Made by a program: the position numbers and the translations under genes. Below, in pieces: positions 26,377 to 35,186 of a DNA stretch of 64,000 nucleotides. Numbering within the stretch: the stretch's first letter is position 1; every line of letters starts with the position of its first letter. Below the pieces are notes generated by a model. That model worked only from the letters and a program-made list of their open reading frames with translations, did not search any database and was not told the DNA's origin. Source of the DNA: Plantactinospora sp. BC1 (GTDB lineage Bacteria; Actinomycetota; Actinomycetes; Mycobacteriales; Micromonosporaceae); the NCBI RefSeq assembly GCF_003030345.1, contig NZ_CP028158.1, forward strand, positions 1,426,001-1,490,000, in the 5' to 3' direction.

Positions 26377-27582
26377 TCAGGACTTGCGGGGGGAGACCGT
26401 CATGATGCCGATGCACATCTCGTCGCTGGTGCCGTCGCCCCACACCACGTAGCGCGGCGGCAGCTTGCTCAGCTGCGGCAGCCGCTTGCGCAGCCCCGCG
26501 TCGTGCCTACACGTCACCCGCAGCGTGTCCTCCGGACCGATCTCCACCGGCGACGGCAGCGTCATCAGCCGCTGGTTGTCGAAGTCGAACTGCGGCACGT
26601 CCAGCACGACCTTGGCGTTTGGCGTGCCCGGGTTGAGTTCTACCTTTATGGCCCGCCCGAGCAGGTGCATGTGGCCGAAACCGGCGAAGAGTGTCGTCGG
26701 CGCCGGCACCTTGTGGTCGCAGGTCTGGGTGTCACCAGGCTTCGGCGCGCTCTGGCCGCACTCCTCCAGCTGATCGTCCGCCATGTCGCCGACCTCCGGC
26801 CCGAACCGCCTCGTCACGTCCGCGATCGAGGCCGCCCGGTCACAGAGCGGCCCCGACTCGTCGGCGGCGCAGGGCAGGTCGATCGGCGCGTCGAGCGACC
26901 ACGTGACGAGTTCCCGGGTCTGTGGCGTGCCGTCCGTCAGCCGCAGCCGCACCGCCGAACGGTCCGACCCGGCCGGCTTGCCATCGGTCGCGAGCAGGTT
27001 GTAGTGGATCTGGAGGATGACCAGGCTGCCCGGCTCCAGTTTGTAGCCGGCGTCGTGGGTGAGCAGCGTCTCCGTGGCACCCGGCGCCCAGGTGTCCACC
27101 CACGCTGCGTCCCCATCTTCTACCTCGGCACCGTCCACGCCGGTCCCGCCGAAGCACTGCCAGCCGAGGCCGGGGGTCTTCGCGTCCTGCTCGCGCACCG
27201 CGGCAGCGCCGCCCGGCGGCACCGCGTACACGATGGCGTGGTGCGCGATGGCGACGTTCTCCGGCATGAATTGAGTGCCGGTCAGGTACTGCGCCTTGGT
27301 CAGGCCCGGATCGATCACCTGGCACCGGTACTCGTCCGTGCCGCCGCCCTCCGGCGGCGCGGGCGTGTAGGCCTCGGCCATCTTCAGGTCGACGAACCGC
27401 TCGCCGGCGCGCAGCGGCTGCGGTGGAGCCGACGACCCGCCCGCGTGCGCGCTGTGCGAGCCGGCCGCAGCGGGCGCCGCAGTGTTGTCGGCGTCCGACC
27501 CGCAGGCGGCGACAGCGAACGCCGTCGCCAGCGCCGTGGTTGCCGCCCCGAACCTCCACAGTGGGCTATCAGGTTTCGTCAT
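26377..27582 (-). CDS. Copper type II ascorbate-dependent monooxygenase-like lipoprotein
   Basis: 401 residues. A lipobox (AVAACG, Cys 27) follows a short signal, then a low-complexity Ala/Ser/His linker. The copper ligands of the PHM/dopamine beta-monooxygenase fold all appear in order: His-His (114-115) in IAHHAIVY, His 193 in QIHYN, His-x-His (304-306) in GHMHLLG, and Met 389 in GTSDEMCIG. The protein should be anchored outside the membrane and either hydroxylate a small substrate or handle copper. There is no Shine-Dalgarno; TAGCGT stands seven bases before the ATG. Bacterial members are poorly characterised. Confidence 0.82.
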   Translation of the reverse strand: MTKPDSPLWRFGAATTALATAFAVAACGSDADNTAAPAAAGSHSAHAGGSSAPPQPLRAGERFVDLKMAEAYTPAPPEGGGTDEYRCQVIDPGLTKAQYLTGTQFMPENVAIAHHAIVYAVPPGGAAAVREQDAKTPGLGWQCFGGTGVDGAEVEDGDAAWVDTWAPGATETLLTHDAGYKLEPGSLVILQIHYNLLATDGKPAGSDRSAVRLRLTDGTPQTRELVTWSLDAPIDLPCAADESGPLCDRAASIADVTRRFGPEVGDMADDQLEECGQSAPKPGDTQTCDHKVPAPTTLFAGFGHMHLLGRAIKVELNPGTPNAKVVLDVPQFDFDNQRLMTLPSPVEIGPEDTLRVTCRHDAGLRKRLPQLSKLPPRYVVWGDGTSDEMCIGIMTVSPRKS

Positions 27583-27589
27583 GGCTTGA

Positions 27590-27595
27590 ACGCTA
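27590..27595 (-). promoter_or_regulatory. -10 box TAGCGT of a leaderless gene
   Basis: TAGCGT (minus strand) ends seven bases before the ATG of the copper monooxygenase gene, which lacks a Shine-Dalgarno. Confidence 0.45.
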
Positions 27596-27827
27596 GGCCC
27601 GATTCCGTCCTGTTTCGTCGTACCGCAGTCGTCATCTTCGGGCGGGAGGTGGCACCACGGTACTGCTCTCCGGAGCGCCGTTCGACACCCGCACGAAAAT
27701 CAAGGCCCGTCGCAACTGGGCCCGAATTCACGCCCACGAAAGTGCGTCGGCGATGGACGGCCCGGCCGACGACGTCGCCGAAGTGACTGCGGCCCAGGTC
27801 CGCGACGTCATCTGGGCACCTGGGTCG

Positions 27828-27889
27828 GCCAACCGGCCTGAGTGCCGTTTTAACGGTCGCCTCAGGTTCGCTCGGTACGAAGTCGGCAC
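27828..27889 (+). repeat. Dispersed ~60-bp repeat, copy 2 (upstream of MMPL gene)
   Basis: Matches 25226-25290. Here the hairpin is better formed: CTGAG, then CCGTT-TT-AACGG, then CTCAG. It ends 37 bases before the MMPL start codon, so it may contribute to that gene's promoter or leader. Confidence 0.7.
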
Positions 27890-27926
27890 CAGATAAGCGA
27901 TGTAACCCGTATGTAGGAGGCTAGTG

Positions 27927-30074
27927 ATGGCAGTCAACGCAGCGCCGTCCGGGGAAGCGTCGGCCGGTCGGTTGGCAGGGCGGTGGGTGCCGTGGTTGGT
28001 GATCGGGTTGTGGGTGGCGCTGGCGGCGGTCATGGTGCCGCTGAGCGGGAAGTTGAGCTCGGTCACCACCGACAGAGCCGTGGACACGCTGCCGGCCAGT
28101 GCCGAGTCCACCAAGGTGGCGGCGCTGGAGGACAGTCTGCCCGGCGGTGAGGACAACACGTTCGTTTTCGTGTACCACCGCGCCGACGGGATGACCGACG
28201 CCGACCGCGCGACGGTCGAGCGCCACTACAACACCCTTGTCAAGCGGTACCCGCCGACGGCGACGGCGGCGGCCGGCGAGGACGACGAGGACTCACCGAC
28301 GAGACTCTCCTCCGACGGCAAGGCGATGATGTTCGCCCTCGATGTGGACACGACCTACGGCGGACCGGAGGCCATCGTCGGCCCGTTGCGTGAGGCCGCG
28401 AAGGACCGCCCCGCCGGCCTGGAACTCGACGTCACCGGCCCGGCCGCGGTCGACGGCGACATGGACGCCGTCTTCGACGGCATCGACCTGCAGGTGTTCC
28501 TCACCACCGTCGTCGTCGTCACGCTCCTGCTCATTCTTACCTACCGCAGCCCGGTGTTGTGGTTGATCCCGCTGCTGGTCGTGGGCGCGGCCGCGCTGAC
28601 TGCGATGGCGACCGTCTACCTGCTCGTCAAGGGCTTCGGCATCGTGGTCAACGACCAGAACTCGGCGCTGCTGACGATCCTGGTGTTCGGCGTCGGCACG
28701 GACTACGCGCTGTTGCTCATCGCCCGGTACCGGGAGGCACTGCACCACCACGAGAACGTCCGGGTTGCGATGGTCCACGCGCTACGCGGCGCGGCGCCGG
28801 CCATCGTCGCATCCGCGGCCACCGTGGTCGCCGGCCTGCTCTGCCTGCTCGTCGCGGACTTGAACAGCACCAGCGGGTTGGGCCCGATCGGTGCGGCCGG
28901 CATCCTGTGCGCGCTGATCGCCATGCTGACGCTGTTCCCGGCGGTACTCGTGGTGCTCGGTAGGCGGATCTTCTGGCCGGCCATCCCCCGGTTCAGCACG
29001 TCAGTGGAGGAGAAGCCGGGGCTGTGGGGACGGCTCGGCACCGCCATCAGCCGCCGCCGGTGGGTGGCCACGCTCAGCTCGCTCGGAATTATGGGTGTTC
29101 TCGCCATCGGGCTGGCGGGCAACACCGGCGCCCTGCGGGAGCAGGACCAGTTCCTGTCCCCGCCGGAATCGGTCACCGGCTTCACCGTTCTCCGCCAGCA
29201 CTTCCCGGAGCTCGGCGGCCAGCCGATGACGATCTTTACGCGGCCGGCGTACCAGGAGCAGGTGCTCGACATCGTCGAGGGCACCCGCGGTGTGGCAGAG
29301 GCCATCCCGGGCCAGACCAGCGGTGGCTGGGCCGACATCTCCGTGTTCCCGACGGACGCGCCGGACTCCACCGCGGAGTACGACACGATCAACCGGGTGC
29401 GCGCCGCCGTGCACGCGGTGAGCGGGGCGGAGGCGATCGTCGGCGGGCCGAGCGCGGAGAACCTCGACACCGAGATAACCACCAGCCGCGACGAGAAGCT
29501 GGTGATCCCGCTGGTGCTCACCGTCGTCTTGATCGTCCTCGGGCTGCTGCTCCGAGCGATCGTGGCCCCGCTGGTCCTGATGGCAACCGTGATCGTCTCA
29601 TTCGCCGCAGCCTTCGGCGGCAGCGTGTTCGTCTTCGACACGATCCTCGGGTTCAAGGGCATCGACTATTCGGTGCCGCTGCTGGCATTCCTGTTCCTGG
29701 TGGCGCTCGGCGTCGACTACAACATCTTCCTGGCCAGCCGGGCCCGGGAGGAGACCGTACGTCTCGGCACCAGAGACGGCATGCTCAAAGCCCTCTCGGC
29801 CACCGGTGGCGTCATCACCTCGGCGGGCCTGGTCCTGGCGGCCACGTTCGCGGTCCTCGCCACACTTCCGCTGGTGATGCTGATCGAGGTCGGGTTCCTG
29901 GTCGCCTTCGGCGTGCTGCTCGACGCCCTGCTGGTGCGGTCGGTCCTGGTGCCCGCCCTCACCCTGCTGATCGGCCGGCGGATGTGGTGGCCGAGCCGGC
30001 TGTCCCGACCGGTGCAGCCGCCGGACGGTCAACGGCCGCTCGTGGACGACGAGGAGCTCGCGCTGCAACGCTGA
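27927..30074 (+). CDS. MMPL/RND-family membrane transporter
   Basis: 715 residues in two homologous halves, each a transmembrane helix, a large external loop, then five helices: twelve segments in total. Family motifs are FGVGTDYALLLIARYRE (half one) and ALGVDYNIFLASRAREE (half two), whose Asp-Tyr pairs carry proton flux. Actinobacterial MMPL proteins export lipids, siderophores or drugs. ATG 27927 has AGGAGG at six bases; a GTG one codon earlier is possible. It is single-gene, closed by a strong terminator, and preceded by the 60-bp repeat. No TetR regulator is adjacent. Confidence 0.93.
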   Translation: MAVNAAPSGEASAGRLAGRWVPWLVIGLWVALAAVMVPLSGKLSSVTTDRAVDTLPASAESTKVAALEDSLPGGEDNTFVFVYHRADGMTDADRATVERHYNTLVKRYPPTATAAAGEDDEDSPTRLSSDGKAMMFALDVDTTYGGPEAIVGPLREAAKDRPAGLELDVTGPAAVDGDMDAVFDGIDLQVFLTTVVVVTLLLILTYRSPVLWLIPLLVVGAAALTAMATVYLLVKGFGIVVNDQNSALLTILVFGVGTDYALLLIARYREALHHHENVRVAMVHALRGAAPAIVASAATVVAGLLCLLVADLNSTSGLGPIGAAGILCALIAMLTLFPAVLVVLGRRIFWPAIPRFSTSVEEKPGLWGRLGTAISRRRWVATLSSLGIMGVLAIGLAGNTGALREQDQFLSPPESVTGFTVLRQHFPELGGQPMTIFTRPAYQEQVLDIVEGTRGVAEAIPGQTSGGWADISVFPTDAPDSTAEYDTINRVRAAVHAVSGAEAIVGGPSAENLDTEITTSRDEKLVIPLVLTVVLIVLGLLLRAIVAPLVLMATVIVSFAAAFGGSVFVFDTILGFKGIDYSVPLLAFLFLVALGVDYNIFLASRAREETVRLGTRDGMLKALSATGGVITSAGLVLAATFAVLATLPLVMLIEVGFLVAFGVLLDALLVRSVLVPALTLLIGRRMWWPSRLSRPVQPPDGQRPLVDDEELALQR

Positions 30075-30091
30075 GCGCGGCGGCACGGACG

Positions 30092-30130
30092 AGATCCGGG
30101 ACGGGGACCGAGACCCGTCCCGGATCTTTT
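30092..30130 (+). terminator. Rho-independent terminator after the MMPL gene
   Basis: GATCCGGGACGGG, an eight-base loop, the exact complement, then TTTT: a 13-bp stem with a U-tail, 18 bases past the stop codon. The best terminator in the window. Confidence 0.9.
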
Positions 30131-30147
30131 CCTGGGTCCGGCACTCG

Positions 30148-30325
30148 CCGCCCTTTGGTCCTGCGCCGTGCGGCCGGGGCTGGGGTCGGCGCATCGCGGT
30201 CTCCTGCCCCGACGGTGAACCGCGCGGGGCCGATGCCCGAGGGCCGCCGTCCCTTGTCCTGCGCCACGCCGCCGGGGCAGGTCAGCGCAGCGCGGTGTCC
30301 TCCCCGGCGGTGAGCCGCGCGATCG
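30148..30325. repeat. Imperfect direct duplication at the 3' end of the sensor kinase gene
   Basis: Bases 30148-30230 and 30247-30325 align over about 80 positions with scattered differences (CCTTTGGTCCTGCGCC against CCCTTGTCCTGCGCC; CGACGGTGAACCGCGCG against CGGCGGTGAGCCGCGCG). The second copy contains the stop and last 14 codons of the kinase; the first lies in the non-coding gap. Confidence 0.5.
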
Positions 30326-31733
30326 GGGCGGGCGGGGCCGCGGCCGGAAGGTCGACCCGAAGCAGCGCGCCACCGCGTGCGGACCGGGCGACGGCGACCC
30401 GGCCGCCGTGGGCGTCGACGACCCGCTGCACGATCGACAGCCCCAGACCGGATCCCGGCAACGCCCGGGCGCTGTCGGCACGGTAGAACCGGTCGAACAC
30501 CCGCGGCACGTCGGCGGCGTCGATGCCCGGCCCGGCGTCGTCGACGTCGAGCACCGCCGACGCGCCCTCGGCGCGGAGCCGGACCTGGACCGGCTGGCCC
30601 GCGGGAGACCACTTGCCGGCGTTGTCGAGGAGGTTGAGCACCGCCCGCTGGAGCGCAGCGGGCCGCCCGCTCACCCACACGGAGGTCACGTCGAGCGCGA
30701 CCTCGATGTCGGGCACGCGGGAACGCGCCCGGGTCGCGGCGGCCACCACCACGTCGGCGAGGTCGAGCAGCTCCGCGCTCTCGTCGCTGACGTCACCGCG
30801 CGCCAGGTCGGTCAGCTCGGCGGCAAGGGTGCTCAACTCGGCCACCTGGGCGCCGAGATCGTCGAGCAGCCGGGTCCGGCTCTCCGCCGGCAGGGCGCTG
30901 TCCAGGGTGCCGCGCCGATCGAGCCGGATCAGCAGCTCGACGTTGAGGCGCAGGCTGGTGAGCGGGGTCTTGAGCTCGTGGGCGGCGTCCTCGGCGAGCA
31001 GCCGCTGGGCCCGCCGGGAGTCCCGGAGCGCGGCGAGCATGTCGTTGATCGACTGGATCAGCCGCCGGATCTCCCCACCGCCCTCATCCGGGATGTCGGC
31101 GTCGAGCTCCCGGGTGTGCGCGACACGTACCGCGGCGGCGGTCAGCCGGTCGATCGGTGCCAGCCCGGCCCGCGCCACGGTCCGCCCGACCAGGGCGCCC
31201 CCGGCCACGCAGAGCAGCCCGATCAGCAGCATGCCAAACCCGAACTGGTTGATCGGGCTGTCGTCGGTGACGCGGGCCACCTGGACCGCGCCGTCGCCCG
31301 CCCGCAGCGTGTAGACGACGTAGCCCTCGTCGTCGCTGTCGTTCGACTCCATCAGGTCGGCCAACGCGCCCTGCGCCACGCGCCCGGCGTCCTCGCTGAC
31401 CGGAGGCAGCGCGGGTTGGCCGACCGGCGTCCGGGTCGAGCCGTCGGGCAGGATGACCCGCACCAGCCGACCGGATCCGGGATACGGCGGTAGCTGGACC
31501 TGCGCCAAACCGGCGCGCTCCGCGTCCGTCGCCAGGACCCGGGAGTCGGCGCGCAGCTGATCCTCCGCGCTGTCCTGCAGCTCCCAGTCCAGTAGCTCGC
31601 TGGCCACCTGGAAGGCCACGAACACGCTGACCGCGATGGCCGTCGCCGCGATCACCGTCAACCTGGTCCGCAGGGACCGCCGGCGCCACCATCGGGTCAG
31701 CCGGCGAGGCTGCCAGCCGGCGGGCCTGCTCAC
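30282..31733 (-). CDS. Sensor histidine kinase (OmpR-type partner)
   Basis: 483 residues. One membrane helix at about 27-48, an extracytoplasmic sensor region, a second helix near 165-188, a HAMP linker, HisKA with the phospho-His in [16 protein letters not shown], and an HATPase_c domain with [18 protein letters not shown] and [18 protein letters not shown]. The GTG start overlaps the response regulator stop (GTGA). The layout is that of MprB/TcrY-like kinases. The stimulus is unknown. Its 3' end is partly duplicated downstream. Confidence 0.93.
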   Translation of the reverse strand: MSRPAGWQPRRLTRWWRRRSLRTRLTVIAATAIAVSVFVAFQVASELLDWELQDSAEDQLRADSRVLATDAERAGLAQVQLPPYPGSGRLVRVILPDGSTRTPVGQPALPPVSEDAGRVAQGALADLMESNDSDDEGYVVYTLRAGDGAVQVARVTDDSPINQFGFGMLLIGLLCVAGGALVGRTVARAGLAPIDRLTAAAVRVAHTRELDADIPDEGGGEIRRLIQSINDMLAALRDSRRAQRLLAEDAAHELKTPLTSLRLNVELLIRLDRRGTLDSALPAESRTRLLDDLGAQVAELSTLAAELTDLARGDVSDESAELLDLADVVVAAATRARSRVPDIEVALDVTSVWVSGRPAALQRAVLNLLDNAGKWSPAGQPVQVRLRAEGASAVLDVDDAGPGIDAADVPRVFDRFYRADSARALPGSGLGLSIVQRVVDAHGGRVAVARSARGGALLRVDLPAAAPPAPIARLTAGEDTALR

Positions 31734-32452
31734 GGAGGAGTCTCCCGCAACGTGTACCCCAAGCCGCGCAGCGTGTAGATCAATCGCGGCTCACCCTCGG
31801 CCTCCATCTTGCGGCGCAGGTAGCTCACATACACCTGGAGGTTGTTGGCGGTGGTGCTCATGTCGAAGCCCCAGATCGCCTCGAACAGCGCGTCACGGGT
31901 CAACACCCGGGTCGCGTTGCGCATCAGGACCTGCAGCAGGGAGAACTCGGTCCGGGTCAGGTGCAGCGGCCGCCCACCCCGCCACGCCTCGAACCTGTCG
32001 GGATCCAGCCGGACGTCGGCGAACGTCAGGAGTTGCGACTCGTCGTCGCCCGGCGCGCGGCGGCGCAGCAGAGCCCGGACCCGGGCCAGCAACTCCTCGG
32101 TGGCGAACGGCTTGGGCAGATAGTCGTCGGCGCCCGCGTCCAGCCCCGCGACCCGGTCGGAGACCTGATCCCGGGCGGTCAGCATGAGCACCGGCAGATC
32201 CCGACCCGCCGCCCGCAACCGCCGGCAGGTCTCCAACCCGCCGAGGCGGGGCATCATCACGTCGAGGATCAGCAGATCCGGCGCGTCACCACCGACCCCG
32301 TCGAGCACGGCGAGACCGTTGGCGACGGTGCTGGTGTCGTAACCCTCGACCTGGAGCACCCGCTCCAGCGACTCACGGATGGCCGCCTCGTCATCCGCGA
32401 TCATGATTCGCACGCCGGCCCGCCCCTCTCCAGTCGATGCTTTTCCGCTCAT
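31730..32452 (-). CDS. OmpR-family response regulator
   Basis: 240 residues: a receiver with the acidic pair in IMIADDE, the phospho-Asp in [13 protein letters not shown], Thr in LMLTARD and Lys in YLPKPF, followed by a winged-helix DNA-binding domain ([23 protein letters not shown], then [14 protein letters not shown]). It resembles MprA/TcrA. It is the first gene of a two-gene operon with the kinase that overlaps it. The direct targets are not evident in the window. Confidence 0.93.
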   Translation of the reverse strand: MSGKASTGEGRAGVRIMIADDEAAIRESLERVLQVEGYDTSTVANGLAVLDGVGGDAPDLLILDVMMPRLGGLETCRRLRAAGRDLPVLMLTARDQVSDRVAGLDAGADDYLPKPFATEELLARVRALLRRRAPGDDESQLLTFADVRLDPDRFEAWRGGRPLHLTRTEFSLLQVLMRNATRVLTRDALFEAIWGFDMSTTANNLQVYVSYLRRKMEAEGEPRLIYTLRGLGYTLRETPP

Positions 32453-32505
32453 CCTGCCCGATCAACCTGAGGCCAGGATTAGAACGTGTTCGAGAGGGGT
32501 GGTGA

Positions 32506-32760
32506 TCAGGTCCGGTTGAATGTTCGGCAGGTCCGCCAGCGGGCCGGTTCGCCGCGGGTGATCCGGCGGGCCATGCCCACGATCGCCGCCCACCGGATGA
32601 TCGCCTCGGACACTTCGGGCACTCGTTCGTAGTCACGAGCGAGCCGGCGGCAGGCGGTCAGCGAGGCCAGGGTCCGCTCGACGACCCAGCGGCGCGGATT
32701 CACGGCGAAGCCGCGCCGGTCGGCCAGTCTGCGGACGATCTCAAGTCGGACAGCAAACGC
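32506..32760 (-). pseudogene. C-terminal fragment of an IS5-family transposase
   Basis: The minus strand gives [40 protein letters not shown] and [18 protein letters not shown]. This is the [12 protein letters not shown]... end of IS5-group transposases, with the catalytic Glu in VVERT. The N-terminal two thirds and the terminal repeats are missing. It belongs to the same broad group as the 24875 remnant but covers a different part. Confidence 0.85.
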
Positions 32761-32901
32761 CAGCGGCGCCCCGGGTCACCGCAGCGTTCGCCGAACTCAC
32801 CCGAGCGACCTGAATCCCGGCAGGGGTCCGAGGTTCGGGGTCTCTACCGACTCCGGAACGCGACTTCGCCCGGCCCCGGGGGCGGGCTGGGTGCGGTTCG
32901 T

Positions 32902-33381
32902 TCACCGCTGCGCTTCGAAGTGCTCTTTCATCGCCGGGTAGTAGTCATCGAAGTTCGGCGCCGGCCGGCCGTCGTGCGAGGCTACCAACGCGTCCAGGTA
33001 GTACTCCCAGCCCGGGCCGACCTCGCCGACGCCCTCGGTCTCGGTCAGGTGCTGCGTGAACCGCAGCTCGGTCACGCCCGCATTTTCGGCCAGCACCATG
33101 TCCAGATGCCAACTGCCGTGCTCGTCCACGGCGGAAACGGCCAGCCGACGTTGCGGCTCGCACGCGTCGATGGTCATGTCCATCCAGGGTTTGCCCTCCT
33201 CGTGCACCAGCTGGACCTTTATCGTGCGTCCCGGCGCCGCCTCGCCCTGCCACGGGCCGAACCAGCGTTCCGTACGCGCCGAGTCAGTGAGGCTCGCCCA
33301 GACGTCAGCCAACGGAGCGCGGAACGTACGGGTCAGCACGAGGTCCTGGCCGAACAGCCGGCCGGTGGGTGTCGGGCTCAT
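32902..33381 (-). CDS. SRPBCC (AHSA1-like) protein
   Basis: 159 residues with the AHSA1 start LTRTFRAPLADVWASLTDSART, then ERWFGPW. A START-like helix-grip fold with a hydrophobic pocket. The ATG has AAGGAG six bases upstream and overlaps the ArsR stop (ATGA). ArsR plus SRPBCC pairs are very common in actinomycetes; the SRPBCC partner probably binds a small hydrophobic molecule. The function is otherwise unknown. Confidence 0.88.
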   Translation of the reverse strand: MSPTPTGRLFGQDLVLTRTFRAPLADVWASLTDSARTERWFGPWQGEAAPGRTIKVQLVHEEGKPWMDMTIDACEPQRRLAVSAVDEHGSWHLDMVLAENAGVTELRFTQHLTETEGVGEVGPGWEYYLDALVASHDGRPAPNFDDYYPAMKEHFEAQR

Positions 33382-33740
33382 GCGATCTCCTTCTGGGATG
33401 GGTGTCGCCCGGCGGCGGTGTGCCGCTCGCGGCGGGTGCGGTAGACCTCGGTCTCCAGCGCGTCGAGGCGGTGTTGCCAGCCGGACGGGCGCATCAGCCG
33501 TCCCAGCCATCCGGTCAGTTCGTCGAGCGGCGCGGTGACCAGCGTGTAGACGCGCCGACGTCCCTCCGCCGTATCGCGCACCAGGCCCGCCTCGCGCAAC
33601 ACGCGCAGGTGACGGCTGACCGCCGGCCTGCTGATGACGAACCGGTCGGCGATCTGCCCGGCCGAGAGCGGTTCGTCGCGCAGCATCAGCAGGATCTCCC
33701 GCCGTACCGGATCGGCGATCGCCGCCGCCACCTCGTCCAC
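33378..33740 (-). CDS. ArsR-family winged-helix repressor
   Basis: 120 residues. ADPVRREILLMLRDEPLSAG, then QIADRFVISRPAVSRHLRVL and a wing with RRRVYTL, is the ArsR/SmtB HTH. No Cys metal site is present, so it is the type paired with SRPBCC proteins rather than a metal sensor. The GTG start is four bases from a perfect 11-bp inverted repeat, presumably its operator. It heads a two-gene operon with the SRPBCC gene. Confidence 0.9.
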   Translation of the reverse strand: MDEVAAAIADPVRREILLMLRDEPLSAGQIADRFVISRPAVSRHLRVLREAGLVRDTAEGRRRVYTLVTAPLDELTGWLGRLMRPSGWQHRLDALETEVYRTRRERHTAAGRHPSQKEIA

Positions 33741-33744
33741 GCCG

Positions 33745-33770
33745 AAAGCGTAACCAACAGGTTACGCTTT
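33745..33770 (-). promoter_or_regulatory. ArsR operator: perfect 11-bp inverted repeat
   Basis: AAAGCGTAACC, AACA, GGTTACGCTTT. It lies immediately upstream of the ArsR start codon, where binding would block the promoter of the ArsR-SRPBCC operon. Confidence 0.75.
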
Positions 33771-33980
33771 ACGCAACGGTGCATTCGCTGACCGGCTCAC
33801 CGAGTCATGCTCGGATGCACTGACCTGCCGCGGTTCGGGGCGCCATCGGGCTTGACGAGCGACCTCGTCAAGCGACACCTGGACCTGCCGAACTACGGGC
33901 TCTGGATCGGGCCGGAAGCCCGACAACCCGGAGCGGGCGCCAGGTACACACGTCGGCGCGGCTCTCGACCGCCGACTCAG

Positions 33981-34115
33981 CTACCGGCCACCCGGCCGGG
34001 TCTGGAACCAAAGGATCACGGTCGCGGCGAGGAACGCAGACACAAAGAACGCGCACGGGCACAGCAGGAACAACGCCCATCCTTGAGCCTTTTCCAACCT
34101 GGTTGCGCTGGTCAC
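33981..34115 (-). CDS. Possible 44-residue single-helix membrane protein
   Basis: A short frame with a GTG start (VTSATRLEKAQ) leading into one strong hydrophobic stretch (WALFLLCPCAFFVSAF, then LAATVILWF) and a basic tail (QTRPGGR). It looks like a genuine small membrane protein in a 420-base gap otherwise without genes. The ribosome site is weak and I cannot name a family. Chance hydrophobicity in GC-rich DNA is the main alternative. Confidence 0.35.
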   Translation of the reverse strand: MTSATRLEKAQGWALFLLCPCAFFVSAFLAATVILWFQTRPGGR

Positions 34116-34163
34116 GGCAGGGTTGGAGTGTCCCGGCGTTGACGACGGGCTTGAAGGGTGACC

Positions 34164-35177
34164 TCACCCAAGCGGGTCAACGACTCCGGTCAGGAGGTTA
34201 GCGCGATGAGAGTCGGCTGTTCTCGGGCGAACCTTGGTTTCCTGTTGGTCACTGTCCAGCCATTGCGGGCCGGCGGGTCGGTCGGTTGGGGCGTGGTCGG
34301 CGAGGTCGGCCTCGAAAATGTGGCGGGCGGTTCGTACGGTGAGGTGGCTTCCGCGGGTGCCGACCAGGTGGAACTTCTCCAGCGGGAGGCCGGTGGGATC
34401 GGTGAGGACGACTGGGTCGTGTCCAACGATGGTGTCGTCGAGTAGGCGGCATTCGGTCAGGCGGTACGGGTTTCCGTATTCGCCGATGAAGACGGCCTCG
34501 TCGTCGTAGACCAGTACGGCTCTCGCGCCGCGGACTGGGCCCGGTCGGAAGGGCCGGACCTCGGTGTCGGTGATCCGGACGAGTGGGAATCCGGTGTAGT
34601 AGCAGGCCCAGGTGGTACGGGCGTCGACGTTGAGGGCGTAGCAGTCGGCGATGTGGTCGAATCCCGGTGGCGGCCAGTACGACCACAGCCGCCGGCCGTA
34701 CTCGTCGAAGCGTGCGACGCCGGCGGCGCTGAGCGGGTCGCCGCCGTAGACGCCCTCGTCGAAGTAGCCGACCCAGATGGTGCCCGGCTCGTCGACGGCG
34801 AGGTGGCTGATGCCGTCGCCGAGCCGGAACGACCGTACGGGCTGGCCGGAGGTGTCGAAGACCTGCGCGTTGTCGTGAGCGGTTTCATGTCGCTGGCGGA
34901 TGCAACGGGGCTGGACCAGCAGGAACTCTCCGCCGGGCAGCAGGTCCACCCGGGATGGCGCTATCGTCACGCCGCTCAACGACACTTGGCGCCAGCCGTG
35001 CCCGGCGTCGTGGAGGTGGATTCGCACCCGCACGTCCCGCAGCCGGTTGCGTCGACCACAGTATTCCGAAACGGCGATCAATCGGCCCGCGACGGTTGCG
35101 TTCAGCGCGACGAGGTCTTCCCCTGCGCTCAATGGTGGGAGTTCGGCTGTCCGGCGGCCATGCAGCGTACGCATCAC
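34164..35177 (-). CDS. Propeller-like protein of unknown function, probably 5'-truncated by an IS
   Basis: About 337 residues with repeated beta-strand units (ISHLAVDEPGTIWVGYFDEGVYG, GVARFDEYGRRLW, AVFIGEYGNPYRL, HLTVRTARHIFEADL) suggesting a six- or seven-bladed propeller. It is a family of actinobacterial hypothetical proteins. The frame opens at GTG-ATG (35177/35174), only about ten bases from the end of the IS5-type element, with a stop just upstream in IS sequence. The usual N-terminal part is probably lost. Function unknown. Confidence 0.6.
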   Translation of the reverse strand: MMRTLHGRRTAELPPLSAGEDLVALNATVAGRLIAVSEYCGRRNRLRDVRVRIHLHDAGHGWRQVSLSGVTIAPSRVDLLPGGEFLLVQPRCIRQRHETAHDNAQVFDTSGQPVRSFRLGDGISHLAVDEPGTIWVGYFDEGVYGGDPLSAAGVARFDEYGRRLWSYWPPPGFDHIADCYALNVDARTTWACYYTGFPLVRITDTEVRPFRPGPVRGARAVLVYDDEAVFIGEYGNPYRLTECRLLDDTIVGHDPVVLTDPTGLPLEKFHLVGTRGSHLTVRTARHIFEADLADHAPTDRPAGPQWLDSDQQETKVRPRTADSHRANLLTGVVDPLG

Positions 35178-35186
35178 GATCTTGTA

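Larger units (their letters stand above)
27583..27926. other. Intergenic stretch upstream of the MMPL gene
   Basis: Contains the divergent promoter of the copper monooxygenase, an unrecognised open stretch (about 27650-27830, no start with ribosome site), the second copy of the 60-bp repeat, and the MMPL ribosome site AGGAGG at 27915. The last 36 bases before it include AGATAAG and GTATGTA, possible -10 elements. Confidence 0.4.

Noticed and set aside
33807-34000. Possible fragment of an F420-dependent luciferase-like enzyme (LVKRHLDLPNY)
   Set aside because: Only about ten residues resemble the family and the rest does not; too short to support.
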